A stretch of DNA of 37,987 nucleotides, from positions 1 to 37,987 of the forward strand of contig NZ_PVWO01000006.1 of assembly GCF_003003845.1 (NCBI RefSeq), in the 5' to 3' direction. The DNA comes from Chamaesiphon polymorphus CCALA 037. GTDB lineage: Bacteria; Cyanobacteriota; Cyanobacteriia; Cyanobacteriales; Chamaesiphonaceae. Below, piece after piece: positions 18,140-26,109 of this stretch. Below the pieces are notes generated by a model. That model had not been told where the DNA came from, did no database searches, and was given only the letters and a program-made list of their open reading frames with translations. Both the position numbers and the translations under genes were made by a program. The stretch's first letter is position 1. Each line of letters starts with the position of its first letter.

Positions 18140-18868
18140 TTAAAGTGAAGCTATTTCGCACTCAAGATTGAGACGAGCGATCGATTCTAATTCATCAAAC
18201 AAAACATCTGTACAATAAAGCCTGTCGCGCTCTAAAAAACTTTCTAATACCCGGATGCGTCCAGCTCGATAGTCGGCATCGGAAACCCAACTATATTCGC
18301 GACGAATAGCTCGCGCGTAGGCTTGATATCGCTCTGGATCTGTACCTAGAATCGCCAGGTCGGCATCTAAAAAGATACACAGGTCTGAATCGTTAGGATC
18401 TATTTGATGGCCGCATGTGGCTAAAATAAGCTGTTGAATGCGATCGATTTTTGGTGCGATTTGCTGCATAAAGGAATCATTAACCTGACAGATATTTGTT
18501 AATAACTCTTTGGCTGCATTAGCACTTTGCAATTCGTTATCTGAAGCTTGAGAATCGTAAATAAAATCGTGAAACCAGGCAGCTAATGAGATAGAAATTG
18601 GATCTTGGAGTGTAGGGAAAGATCGATCGCCATCAGTGGTAGTAAACCGATAGCTACGCTGTCCTAACGGATCGAGAATAGTCAGGAAATGGTCGATGTG
18701 ATGGAGATTATGGTAGTGCCGATCGGGTTGGGTATAAGCAGCAACAAGTAACTGAAAAACTCGGTCGATCTCTTGGCGATCGTCTGGACGCACGAAAGAC
18801 TCGATCGAGATGGATCGATCGAGCCAGCACTGTTGCCACTTGTGAGCTAATTTAGGCAGATCGAACAC
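18140..18868 (-). CDS. HD-superfamily metal-dependent phosphohydrolase (COG4339-like)
   Basis: This 242-residue protein has a metal-binding pattern of the HD fold. It consists of HYHNLHHIDH (H51, H53, H56, H57), then AAWFHDFIYD (H100-D101), and FLDADLAILG carrying a later aspartate near 171. This is the layout of the predicted HD phosphohydrolase group COG4339. The substrate is unknown. The start is GTG at 18868, and the first 17 bp overlap the end of cheB, so it is probably translated from the cheB mRNA. Whether it works on a nucleotide signal connected to the CheB-like protein is only a guess. Confidence 0.8.
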   Translation of the reverse strand: MFDLPKLAHKWQQCWLDRSISIESFVRPDDRQEIDRVFQLLVAAYTQPDRHYHNLHHIDHFLTILDPLGQRSYRFTTTDGDRSFPTLQDPISISLAAWFHDFIYDSQASDNELQSANAAKELLTNICQVNDSFMQQIAPKIDRIQQLILATCGHQIDPNDSDLCIFLDADLAILGTDPERYQAYARAIRREYSWVSDADYRAGRIRVLESFLERDRLYCTDVLFDELESIARLNLECEIASL

Positions 18869-19904
18869 TGGAATTAATCTTGCTCAGGAGAAAAGGTGCG
18901 ATCTCGGAGAGGCTGAGAATGTGTTTGACAGATCCAGTCGCGATCGCTAATTTAGACATGCCAAAGACGAGGCAGCTCGATTGGTCTTGGGCGATGGTTA
19001 GTCCCCCTGCATTAGCAATCGCTTCGGTGCCAGCCACGCCATCAGTTCCGGCACCCGTGAGGAGCAGGCTAGCACTAGAGCGGCCATAGACGCGAGCAAC
19101 CGATCGAAACAGGGCATCGATCGACGGACAAGTACCAGTAGCCGCAGTGAAGTTACTATAGATAAATTTTCCTTCGGCATCAAATTCGAGATGCGCTCGT
19201 TCTGGGGCAAAATAAACTGTTTTAGGTTCTGGAGTTTCGCCAATTTGGGCGACTTTGACATTTAGTTTAGAGTCTTCCTTGAGCCAACTAATCAACCCTG
19301 TCAAAAAGCCATCGCCGATATGTTGAGCGCAAATTATCGGTACGGAGAGATCTTGAGGAAGTGCGGTCAGAATTTTGTGAATGGCTTGAGGGCCACCTGT
19401 CGATGCACCAATGGCGATCGCGCGTAAAGTGCTAGCATCATGGCCATTTGCCCCCGCAGACTGCGATGTTACTGACGTGGCAGCAGTTCTGGCTTTGACT
19501 TTTACCTGAGACAGCATGTGAATTTTGGCCAAGAGCCGATCTTTGACTCGCTCGTATTCGGTATAGTCTCCACTCGCAGGTTTGGGGAAGATATCTACAG
19601 CACCTGCTTGTAGTAACCCAAAAATGTTTCTGGTATCGTCTTCTTGGACGGAGTTACTAATCACCAAAATCGGTCGTGGGAACTTGGCCATGACTTCTTT
19701 GGTAAGCTCTAATCCATCGATCGGGGACATGTGTAAATCGGTGCAAATTACACTCGGATCTGCTTGGGGCATAAGTGCCAATGCTTCTCGACCATTGCGA
19801 GCCGTACCGACTACTTCAACTTCCGAGCTACTTCTCAATAAGCGTTGCAATAATTCAAGTGCGATCGGGGAATCGTCAACGAGTAGAACTTTGATAGGTG
19901 ACAT
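18852..19904 (-). CDS. cheB: Chemotaxis response regulator protein-glutamate methylesterase, CheB type
   Basis: This 350-residue protein combines a receiver domain (residues 1-~125) with a CheB methylesterase/deamidase domain (~160-345). The acid pocket is D10/D11, the phospho-acceptor D56 (CTDLHM), and the conserved Lys is in PKP near 108. The catalytic triad is S168 in GASTGG, H195 in AQHIGDGF and D288 in GAGTDGVAG. I start at the ATG at 19904 (MSPIKVLLVDD); the open frame extends 32 codons further upstream only because the octamer repeat happens to be free of stops. No cheA, cheR or receptor genes are nearby, so the target may be a type IV pilus chemosensory system elsewhere. Confidence 0.92.
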   Translation of the reverse strand: MSPIKVLLVDDSPIALELLQRLLRSSSEVEVVGTARNGREALALMPQADPSVICTDLHMSPIDGLELTKEVMAKFPRPILVISNSVQEDDTRNIFGLLQAGAVDIFPKPASGDYTEYERVKDRLLAKIHMLSQVKVKARTAATSVTSQSAGANGHDASTLRAIAIGASTGGPQAIHKILTALPQDLSVPIICAQHIGDGFLTGLISWLKEDSKLNVKVAQIGETPEPKTVYFAPERAHLEFDAEGKFIYSNFTAATGTCPSIDALFRSVARVYGRSSASLLLTGAGTDGVAGTEAIANAGGLTIAQDQSSCLVFGMSKLAIATGSVKHILSLSEIAPFLLSKINSSVRSA

Positions 19905-19990
19905 GAGTGGCTGGGTGGATGGGTAGATGGGTGGCTGGGTGGATGAGTGGATGGGTAGATGGGTAGATGGGTGGATGGGTAGATGAGTGG
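19905..19990. repeat. Octamer tandem repeat abutting the cheB start codon
   Basis: About ten degenerate 8-bp units of the type TGGATGGG (TCCACCCA in the cheB sense) end one base before the cheB ATG. The array is free of stops in the cheB frame and would encode a run of His-Pro-Ser/Thr-type residues. There is no Shine-Dalgarno sequence. The far end has a small inverted repeat, GATGAGT with ACTCATC, near 19984-20003. Confidence 0.75.
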
Positions 19991-20010
19991 ATCTACTCAT
20001 CCACCCTTCT

Positions 20011-20113
20011 GCCTAAAGCCTAAAGCCTAAAGCCTAAAGCCTAAAGCCTAAAGCCTAAAGCCTAAAACCTAAAGCCTAAAGCCTAAAGCCTAAAACCTAA
20101 AGCCTAAAGCCTA
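20011..20113. repeat. STRR heptamer array (GCCTAAA), 14 full units
   Basis: Fourteen consecutive 7-bp units run from 20011 to 20108, with a partial GCCTA to 20113. Units 9 and 13 read ACCTAAA; all others are identical. It lies between the receiver-only gene (upstream) and cheB (downstream) on the minus strand. There are no spacers, so it is not a CRISPR array. Heptameric short tandem repeats of this kind are known from cyanobacteria. Confidence 0.93.
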
Positions 20114-20131
20114 CCCTCTACCGTCTACTCC

Positions 20132-20560
20132 CTAGTTTAAAGGTCTAGCTTTGACACTCATCCCAGAGAGGAGCTTAATTTTCGAGAGGATCTTTTGTTT
20201 GATGGCTTCGTACTCGGCATATTCGCCACCCAGCGGTTTGGGGTAAATATCTGAGGCTCCGGCTTGTAAAAGTGCGAAGACATTTTTGGTATCGTCGGCT
20301 TTGACAGAGTTGCTTAATACAAGAATCGGACGCGGATAGTTGGCCATCACTTGTTTGGTGAGTTCCAATCCATCGATCGGTTCCATGTGGAAGTCAGTAC
20401 AAATCACTGTCGGATTAACACGGGGAATCATTGCTAGAGCTTCTTGTCCGTTACGAGCGGTACCGACGATTTCAACTTCGGGAGTGCTTTTAAATAGGCG
20501 TTGGAGTACTTCCATTGCGACGGGAGAATCTTCAACAATCAGAACTTTAGTAGGAGCCAT
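20132..20560 (-). CDS. Receiver-only response regulator, paralog of the CheB receiver
   Basis: This 142-residue protein is a single CheY-like receiver domain with D11, the phospho-acceptor D56 (CTDFHM) and K108 (PKP). It aligns with the first ~140 residues of the neighbouring CheB along its full length (shared [16 protein letters not shown] and LLQAGA blocks). It stops at KARPLN, just where the CheB linker begins. It therefore looks like a duplicated cheB that lost the methylesterase domain, or a receiver that evolved as a phosphate sink. It lies upstream of cheB in the same direction, with about 230 bp of mostly tandem repeats between them. Confidence 0.88.
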   Translation of the reverse strand: MAPTKVLIVEDSPVAMEVLQRLFKSTPEVEIVGTARNGQEALAMIPRVNPTVICTDFHMEPIDGLELTKQVMANYPRPILVLSNSVKADDTKNVFALLQAGASDIYPKPLGGEYAEYEAIKQKILSKIKLLSGMSVKARPLN

Positions 20561-20590
20561 AGGATTAGATTTTGGTAAGGGTTTTCGGGG

Positions 20591-20668
20591 TGGGAAGTTG
20601 GGAGTTGGGAGTTGGGAGTTGGGAGTTGGGAGTTGGGAGTTGGGAGTTAGGAGTTGGGAGTTAGGAGT
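20591..20668. repeat. STRR heptamer array (TGGGAGT)
   Basis: From 20599 there are ten consecutive 7-bp units: eight TGGGAGT and two TAGGAGT, preceded by one degenerate unit. In the sense of the response regulator gene this is an ACTCCCA array starting about 30 bp upstream of its ATG. The same heptamer occurs at 26142-26188 and inside the element at 32815-32914. Confidence 0.93.
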
Positions 20669-21015
20669 ATGTAGGTTGGGTAGAGCAACGCGAAACCCAA
20701 CAGCACCAACGTTGCAGGTACCTTCTAAATCGATAGTTCAGAGCATCTCGTGCTTGTGAGTGTTACCCAGGATTGAGTGAGATCGGACAGGGAGTTAGAA
20801 CTGAGGGGTGGCTAGCATTTTCGGCAAGATGCGATCGAGTAGTAATTTCCGTAAGGAAAGAATCATAAAATATCCCGTTTTGCAACGTTAATTGTGCTGA
20901 ATTTGATGTAAAGTTACCAATTAAGCTACACCACAATCGTCGAGCTTAATTCCCCGTTTAAACTCGACGATCGAGTTTGAACCAGAGCGTAACCCAACTC
21001 CCAATTCCCAACTAA
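20669..21015. other. Spacer upstream of scpA
   Basis: This stretch contains a GTTGGGT...ACCCAAC inverted repeat (20675-20701), a type of dispersed repeat frequent in cyanobacteria. It also has a hairpin GTTTAAACTCG (20956-20966) with CGAGTTTGAAC (20972-20982). About three degenerate CCCAACT heptamers (about 20993-21013) end directly before the scpA ATG. No gene is seen. Confidence 0.55.
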
Positions 21016-21861
21016 ATGGTTGCCACCCCTCATCGGGAGAACTTTTCTCCTTCAGTCGAACCACAAGTAGATCCCCATGCCCTCGCGCAGATGGGAATTG
21101 CCATGCTCATCGATCTGGCTCAACGCGGCGAAATCGATCCTTGGGATGTCAAAGTAATTGACGCGATCGATCTACACTTAAGCAAACTGCCACTCCAAGC
21201 CAATCAAACTCTAGCGCACAAGCAAGCTAACCTCTCTCAATCCGGGCAAGCCTTTCTCTGGGCGGCAATGCTAGTGTTACTCAAAGCCCAGAGTTTGGAA
21301 CAAAGTCAATCTCAAGCAGAAGATTTTGACTTTATCGAAGAAGATATCGAATTTGAAGAGATCGGGACTACAGGGCTACCGCGTAATTTGGAGCGACACA
21401 TTCGGCGCAGACTGACCTCGCCCCCGCCCCAAAAGCGTCCGGTAACGCTCCAAGACTTGATCCTACAACTGAGCCAAATCGCTGATAAAATTGCCGAACC
21501 AACGTCGTTGCGGCGTCGCTCGATCAAGAGCAAAGCGATGTCGGTGAAAAAAGCGACTCAAACCATCGTCGGACTGGCTCACGATGAGAATTTAACCGAG
21601 ATGGCGGCACTTGTGGCAGAGTTTCTAGTCACATATACTAGTGAAACCGATTGCTGGACTCTAGAAGATCTAGTCAACATCTGGTCTGCCAAGTTTCCAC
21701 CCGCCCCCGGACAAGAACATGGAGCCAATCACGATCGAGTCGGTGTATTCTGGGCACTATTACTACTATCGGCTCAATCCAAAGTCGAACTCTATCAAAC
21801 AGACTTTTATCAAACCCTGACTATCCGCAGACTGCACGAAGAATCGGTAGAAATGAACTAG
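21016..21861 (+). CDS. scpA: Segregation and condensation protein A
   Basis: This 281-residue kleisin links SMC heads in the bacterial condensin complex and is needed for chromosome partition. The amino-terminal part has the ScpA pattern MLIDLAQRGEIDPWDVKVIDAIDLHL and a following helical segment SQSGQAFLWAAMLVLLKAQSL. An acidic linker FDFIEEDIEFEEIG and the carboxy-terminal winged helix (GVFWALLLLSAQSKVELYQTDFYQTLTI) complete the layout. The length is normal for cyanobacteria. The partner gene scpB is not in this window. The start ATG lies right after heptamer-like repeats, without a clear ribosome binding site. Confidence 0.88.
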   Translation: MVATPHRENFSPSVEPQVDPHALAQMGIAMLIDLAQRGEIDPWDVKVIDAIDLHLSKLPLQANQTLAHKQANLSQSGQAFLWAAMLVLLKAQSLEQSQSQAEDFDFIEEDIEFEEIGTTGLPRNLERHIRRRLTSPPPQKRPVTLQDLILQLSQIADKIAEPTSLRRRSIKSKAMSVKKATQTIVGLAHDENLTEMAALVAEFLVTYTSETDCWTLEDLVNIWSAKFPPAPGQEHGANHDRVGVFWALLLLSAQSKVELYQTDFYQTLTIRRLHEESVEMN

Positions 21862-21958
21862 CTATCTGCTCTAGATTACGAGTAATAGCGTGGTGCAGAT
21901 AACAATCGATCGCTGCTACAGTAGATGGGACAGGGAGTTCAAGTATTCAAGATTAAAT

Positions 21959-23152
21959 ATGAAAGCAATGATTCTGGCTGCTGGGAAAGGTACCCGAGTG
22001 CGTCCCATTACCTATACTATTCCCAAACCCTTAATTCCCATCCTACATAAGCCAGTGATGGAGTTTTTGGTGGACTTGCTCAAGCAGCATAACTTCACCG
22101 AAATCATGGTCAATGTCAGCCATCTTGCCAAGGAAATTGAAAGCTATTTCCACGACGGGCAAAGATTCGGAGTCCAAATTGCCTATTCTTTTGAAGGGAC
22201 GATTCGGGAAGACGGGGAATTAGAAGGACAAGCTTTGGGTTCGGCGGGTGGGATGCGCCGGATTCAGGATTTTTATCCTTTCTTTGACGATACTTTCGTG
22301 GTGTTATGCGGCGACGCACTGATCGATCTCGACCTCACCGCCGCTGTCAAATGGCATAAAGAAAAAGGCTCCTTGGCGACGATCGTCACTAAATCGGTAC
22401 CGCGCGATGAAGTGTCCAGTTATGGGGTGGTAGTGACCGATGAAAATGGTCGGGTGCAAGCGTTCCAAGAAAAACCGACCGTAGAAGAAGCACTGAGTAC
22501 GAATATTAATACAGGTATTTATATTTTTGAGCCAGAAGTACTAAACTATATTCCTTCAGGTCAAGAATATGACATTGGGGGCGATTTATTCCCCAAACTT
22601 GTCGAAATGGGCGCGCCTTTTTATGCAATCCCGATGGATTTTCAATGGGTAGATATTGGAAAAGTGCCCGATTATTGGCAAGCAATTCGTAGCGTATTAA
22701 TGGGCGAAGTCAACAATGTGCCGATTCCCGGACATCAAGTCGCACCAGGCATTTATACCGGAATTAACGTAGCGGTAAACTGGGATAAAGTCGATATTAC
22801 AGGCCCCGTTTATATCGGCGGGATGACTAAAATTGAAGATGGTGCCAAAATAACTGGCCCAGCTACGATCGGCAGGAATTGCCATATTTGCAGTGGTGCC
22901 CACATCGATAATAGCGTGATCTTTGAGTACTCGCGGATTGCCTCTAATGTGACTCTAACTGATAAGTTAGTATTCGGACGCTATTGTGTAGACAAAGATG
23001 GGGCGACGATCGACGTCCAAGCCGCTTCGCTAGATTGGTTGATTACCGATACCCGTCAACCGATCGAGAATATCACCAAAAAATCATCACTAGCGGCCAA
23101 ATTTGTCGCCCAAGTGTTTGAATCGGAAGAAACGCCAATCTCGATCGGTTAG
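21959..23152 (+). CDS. NDP-sugar nucleotidyltransferase (mannose-1-phosphate guanylyltransferase-like)
   Basis: This 397-residue two-domain protein begins with a Rossmann-like nucleotidyltransferase domain. Its signature at residues 1-18 is MKAMILAAGKGTRVRPIT; FVVLCGDALIDLDL and INTGIYIFEPEVL are further landmarks. From about residue 250 there is a left-handed beta-helix (PVYIGGMTKIEDGAKITGP...IGRNCHI). The pattern fits enzymes making GDP-mannose or glucose-1-phosphate-derived NDP-sugars for envelope polysaccharides; the exact sugar is not decided. I start at the ATG at 21959, because the signature begins there; the longer frame adds 23 residues. It follows scpA by 97 bp on the same strand. 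Confidence 0.9.
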   Translation: MKAMILAAGKGTRVRPITYTIPKPLIPILHKPVMEFLVDLLKQHNFTEIMVNVSHLAKEIESYFHDGQRFGVQIAYSFEGTIREDGELEGQALGSAGGMRRIQDFYPFFDDTFVVLCGDALIDLDLTAAVKWHKEKGSLATIVTKSVPRDEVSSYGVVVTDENGRVQAFQEKPTVEEALSTNINTGIYIFEPEVLNYIPSGQEYDIGGDLFPKLVEMGAPFYAIPMDFQWVDIGKVPDYWQAIRSVLMGEVNNVPIPGHQVAPGIYTGINVAVNWDKVDITGPVYIGGMTKIEDGAKITGPATIGRNCHICSGAHIDNSVIFEYSRIASNVTLTDKLVFGRYCVDKDGATIDVQAASLDWLITDTRQPIENITKKSSLAAKFVAQVFESEETPISIG

Positions 23153-23217
23153 ATTCGAGAATGCTAAGAAAAGGTACCCCTACACAAGTAGGCGTTACCG
23201 ATCTGGGGTATTATTTG

Positions 23218-23321
23218 CCCTGAAATTTAGAGTAGGGGCAATGTCTTGTCGCACACAAACGGGAGGGAACCTCCCGTTCGATGCGCCGCTTCATGAATTG
23301 CCCCTACTCTAAATTTCAGGG
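23218..23321. repeat. Mini-element with perfect 25-bp terminal inverted repeats
   Basis: The arm 23218-23242 (starting CCCTGAAATTTAGAG) is the exact reverse complement of 23297-23321. Inside is a second hairpin, AACGGGAGG-GAA-CCTCCCGTT (about 23258-23278). The total length is 104 bp, with no coding capacity. It fits a miniature inverted-repeat element or a large terminator structure after the nucleotidyltransferase gene. Confidence 0.8.
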
Positions 23322-23328
23322 TTCGTCA

Positions 23329-23374
23329 GCGACTGAAGTCGCCGCTGGTGATGCAAAGTCCGCCTACGCGGACT
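23329..23374. repeat. Two short REP-like palindromes
   Basis: GCGAC-TGAA-GTCGC (23329-23342) and AGTCCGC-CTAC-GCGGACT (23357-23374) lie between the 104-bp element and the AraC-type gene. The second matches a short palindrome commonly dispersed in cyanobacterial genomes. Confidence 0.6.
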
Positions 23375-23421
23375 AATTTGAGGCAAAAAATTAAGCTAAC
23401 CGAGCGTCACCGCCGACAGCC

Positions 23422-24249
23422 ATGTCCGATCTCGAACCCGAACACATCCACCTCGCAAGTAGCTTTGAATCCGGCTGGGAAGGGGTGAATTTAATTTTAG
23501 AGCGGGAACCGCGCGGGGAAATGCCCGCCGCGACAATGGATTTTCATTTTCTAACGATCGCGCTCGATAATTTTAGCTGTAGCTACAAAACAGCCAATGG
23601 GTGGCAATGCGTGGACTATCAAGCAGGCGATGTCGCCATCGTCCCCCAGACAGAATTATTTCCACACGTCTATATCGAGTCTGAAGTATTGCTCTTAGAA
23701 CTATTTTTGCATCCAGCACAGACTGAGACTCTAGCTCCGGGCAAACAATTGGTACCGCAGATCCAGGTGCGAGATCCGTTAATCGTCCAGATGGGATTGG
23801 CACTGTATCGAGAGTGGAAATCTAGCGGCGCAGAAGGCAGACTCTATGCAGATTCCATGTCAATTGCCCTTTCCGCACATCTAGCCCAAAATTACAGCAC
23901 GACGAAGATCGCGCCTGTCGGGGGCATATTATCGCCGCGAGATACCGATCGCATTAAAGATTATATCGACGCTCATTTAGGTGAAGAACTGACAGTAGCC
24001 CGATTGAGTCGAGTAGTCGATCTGAGCGTTCATCACTTTGCTACCGTATTTCGCCGCACGTTCGGACTCACACCGCATCAATACATCCTCAAATTACGGA
24101 TCGCACGATCGCAAATCCTGTTAAAAACCACATCTCAACCAATTATCGCGATCGCCCATCGAGTCGGGTTTCAAACTCAAAGTCATTTTACCCGTATTTT
24201 TCACCAACACACCCACTGCACCCCCAAACAATATCGCGATCGCCTCTAA
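23422..24249 (+). CDS. AraC-family transcriptional regulator
   Basis: This 275-residue regulator has an amino-terminal sensor region of cupin-like character (CVDYQAGDVAIVPQTELFPH). Its carboxy-terminal double helix-turn-helix of the AraC type runs from about 172 to 275 (RIKDYIDAHLGEELTVARLSRVVDLSVHHF, then IAIAHRVGFQTQSHFTRIFHQHTHCTPKQYR). Both HTH motifs look intact. The effector is unknown. It is convergent with the Rieske oxygenase gene, with 161 bp between. Several repeats lie just upstream, so its promoter may be within or beside the 23218-23374 repeats. Confidence 0.9.
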   Translation: MSDLEPEHIHLASSFESGWEGVNLILEREPRGEMPAATMDFHFLTIALDNFSCSYKTANGWQCVDYQAGDVAIVPQTELFPHVYIESEVLLLELFLHPAQTETLAPGKQLVPQIQVRDPLIVQMGLALYREWKSSGAEGRLYADSMSIALSAHLAQNYSTTKIAPVGGILSPRDTDRIKDYIDAHLGEELTVARLSRVVDLSVHHFATVFRRTFGLTPHQYILKLRIARSQILLKTTSQPIIAIAHRVGFQTQSHFTRIFHQHTHCTPKQYRDRL

Positions 24250-24410
24250 GCATAATTCTGTTTGACAACCACTTTTTTATAGCACAACTCCTTCGCCCCG
24301 ATCGATAAAAGGATCGAGGGAAAAGGGCAAAGGAGCGAACATTTTACCTTTACCCTTTACCCTTTTCCCTTTACCCCTGACCCCTTCCCCTTTTCTAGCA
24401 ACTTGGACAA

Positions 24411-25799
24411 TTACTTGCGGTTGCGGGCGGGGGTGCGATCGCCTCGTTCTAGCTTGGTTTGAAGGCGATTTAAGCCCCACCAACCGATCGAACTACCTGC
24501 CACTATCCCGATCGAGATTAAGCCTGGAACTAGGGCATTCTCACCGCCAGTCAGTACCAAAACTGTCGTACTTAGCCAAGCGAGTAGCGCGATAATGACG
24601 ATCGCCCGTTTGGCGGTTTGGATATTTTTATATGCAGTGCTGCAACTGTGACAATGTTCGGTATGACTGTGATATCGATCGAGTAATTTTTCGGTATCTA
24701 AGGCTGGTTTGAAAGTTTGTCCGGGGAAAGGATCGGCTCGATAATCATTCAACCATTGCCGATATTCAAATACGAAGGCGTCGGCTTTAGTAGGCAAATA
24801 AAAAGATTGACTAAAAGTATTACTGCCACCACTTTGTTCTAGATAACGTTCTTGATGGTGCAAGAAAATTTGGTCGTCTTCTAAGATCGCATTATTATTT
24901 ATATGCGAGTACCATGCGGGCGTCGCTTTAATAAAAAATTCGGGAACCTTGCTAGCAAACTTGAAGGGAAATCTGGCAAAAATTCGACATTGCCCTTTGC
25001 GCGTCGGCGTGGCATAAACTACTGTAATCGTCTCGCCAAATTGCTTGGATTTCAGTTCGTGCCACATCAGACAGGGGGCGATAAAAGTGGTATTCTGTCT
25101 GCCTAGCGTACCTTTGCGCGGCCCATCCGCCCAAGTTCCGGTAAATCCTAATTTGTCGGATGAGGTTACTTCTAATTCTACCGGACTAGCATTCGATCGC
25201 TTGCCGACGCTACCGTGATGGGTATAGGGCAAATGGCTCGGATCGAGGACATTTTCGAGGAGGGTGAGCGCGTCATATGGCAAATCGCGGAAGGTATTGA
25301 GCACCAGCCAGCCATCTGTGGGCTTCCCATCTACCATCGGTACTGGAATTAACGGTATGGGTGTCTGCTCGGCTCTGGCTGGCGTCCCGGCATAGATAAA
25401 GAGCAATCCTTGCTCGACGGCGGTGGGTAGCGATTTGACGCAGGCGCGGCGGGAGGTTTCGGCTTTGGCGTCGGGTAATTGCTGGGGGATGCGATCGCAG
25501 GTACCATTACCTGTAAATGCCCAGCCGTGATACGGGCATTCTAATAAACCATCTTCAGCAATTCTCCCTTCGGATAGTCTTGCCAGACGATGGGGGCAGC
25601 GATCGTCAAATGCTCGCCATTCATTAGCTTGAGTATCCCACCAGATGACTAAATCTCGATCGAGTAATGTAAAGGGTGTGGGTGTGAGTTTATCTAGATC
25701 TTCAATATAGGCTACGGGATACCAGGACTCGATCGGGTCGAATCTGGTAGGATCGTCTCCACCTGCGGTCATTTGCGCTGCTATTACTGCTGTTGTCAT
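24411..25799 (-). CDS. Rieske non-haem oxygenase of the pheophorbide a oxygenase (PaO/Tic55) type
   Basis: This 462-residue oxygenase has a Rieske [2Fe-2S] site, C68-P-H70 and C88-P-Y-H91. A mononuclear iron site follows in LENVLDPSHLPYTHHG (D186, H189, H194/195). The PaO-type carboxy-terminal CxxC motif is HCHSCSTAYKN. The protein ends with two membrane helices (about 399-417 and 422-443) and a basic tail. This layout is that of chlorophyll-breakdown and chloroplast Rieske enzymes; cyanobacterial members mostly lack a proven substrate. The start is ATG at 25799. No ferredoxin or reductase gene is adjacent. Confidence 0.9.
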   Translation of the reverse strand: MTTAVIAAQMTAGGDDPTRFDPIESWYPVAYIEDLDKLTPTPFTLLDRDLVIWWDTQANEWRAFDDRCPHRLARLSEGRIAEDGLLECPYHGWAFTGNGTCDRIPQQLPDAKAETSRRACVKSLPTAVEQGLLFIYAGTPARAEQTPIPLIPVPMVDGKPTDGWLVLNTFRDLPYDALTLLENVLDPSHLPYTHHGSVGKRSNASPVELEVTSSDKLGFTGTWADGPRKGTLGRQNTTFIAPCLMWHELKSKQFGETITVVYATPTRKGQCRIFARFPFKFASKVPEFFIKATPAWYSHINNNAILEDDQIFLHHQERYLEQSGGSNTFSQSFYLPTKADAFVFEYRQWLNDYRADPFPGQTFKPALDTEKLLDRYHSHTEHCHSCSTAYKNIQTAKRAIVIIALLAWLSTTVLVLTGGENALVPGLISIGIVAGSSIGWWGLNRLQTKLERGDRTPARNRK

Positions 25800-25925
25800 T
25801 GTCGATCTTTAATCCTCAGCAAATCTTGGGGGTGGCTTCTCGATCGCTTAACACTTGTTTACATTTAGGATAACAATCGATCGTGGTTTGAGGCAAGTTC
25901 GGGTTGAGGATGGGTGCTGTTCGGG

Positions 25926-25983
25926 ATTTACTGGTGCTAGAAGAACCCGGATCTGGGGGAGGCTTCCCCCAGACCCCCCGCTG
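25926..25983. repeat. Dispersed repeat, copy 1
   Basis: This copy begins ATTTACTGGTGCTAG and contains the hairpin CTGGGGGA-GGCT-TCCCCCAG followed by ACCCCCCG. A nearly identical sequence is at 37928-37987 in the same orientation, with only a few differences (for example GGATCTG versus GGAGCTG). Confidence 0.85.
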
Positions 25984-26109
25984 AGGTGCGGGACGCCGCC
26001 CCTCAGACTCCCCTGCGTAAGGGTCGATCTGTGGGGATCGGATCGCGCTTCGCATTAGTGCTTTCAGTCAGTTATCTGTGATGCACGAGTTAGAGTGATA
26101 TTTCACACT

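Noticed and set aside
20011-20113. Possible CRISPR array
   Set aside because: The units are 7 bp and directly adjacent, without spacers. No cas gene is present; this is a simple tandem repeat.
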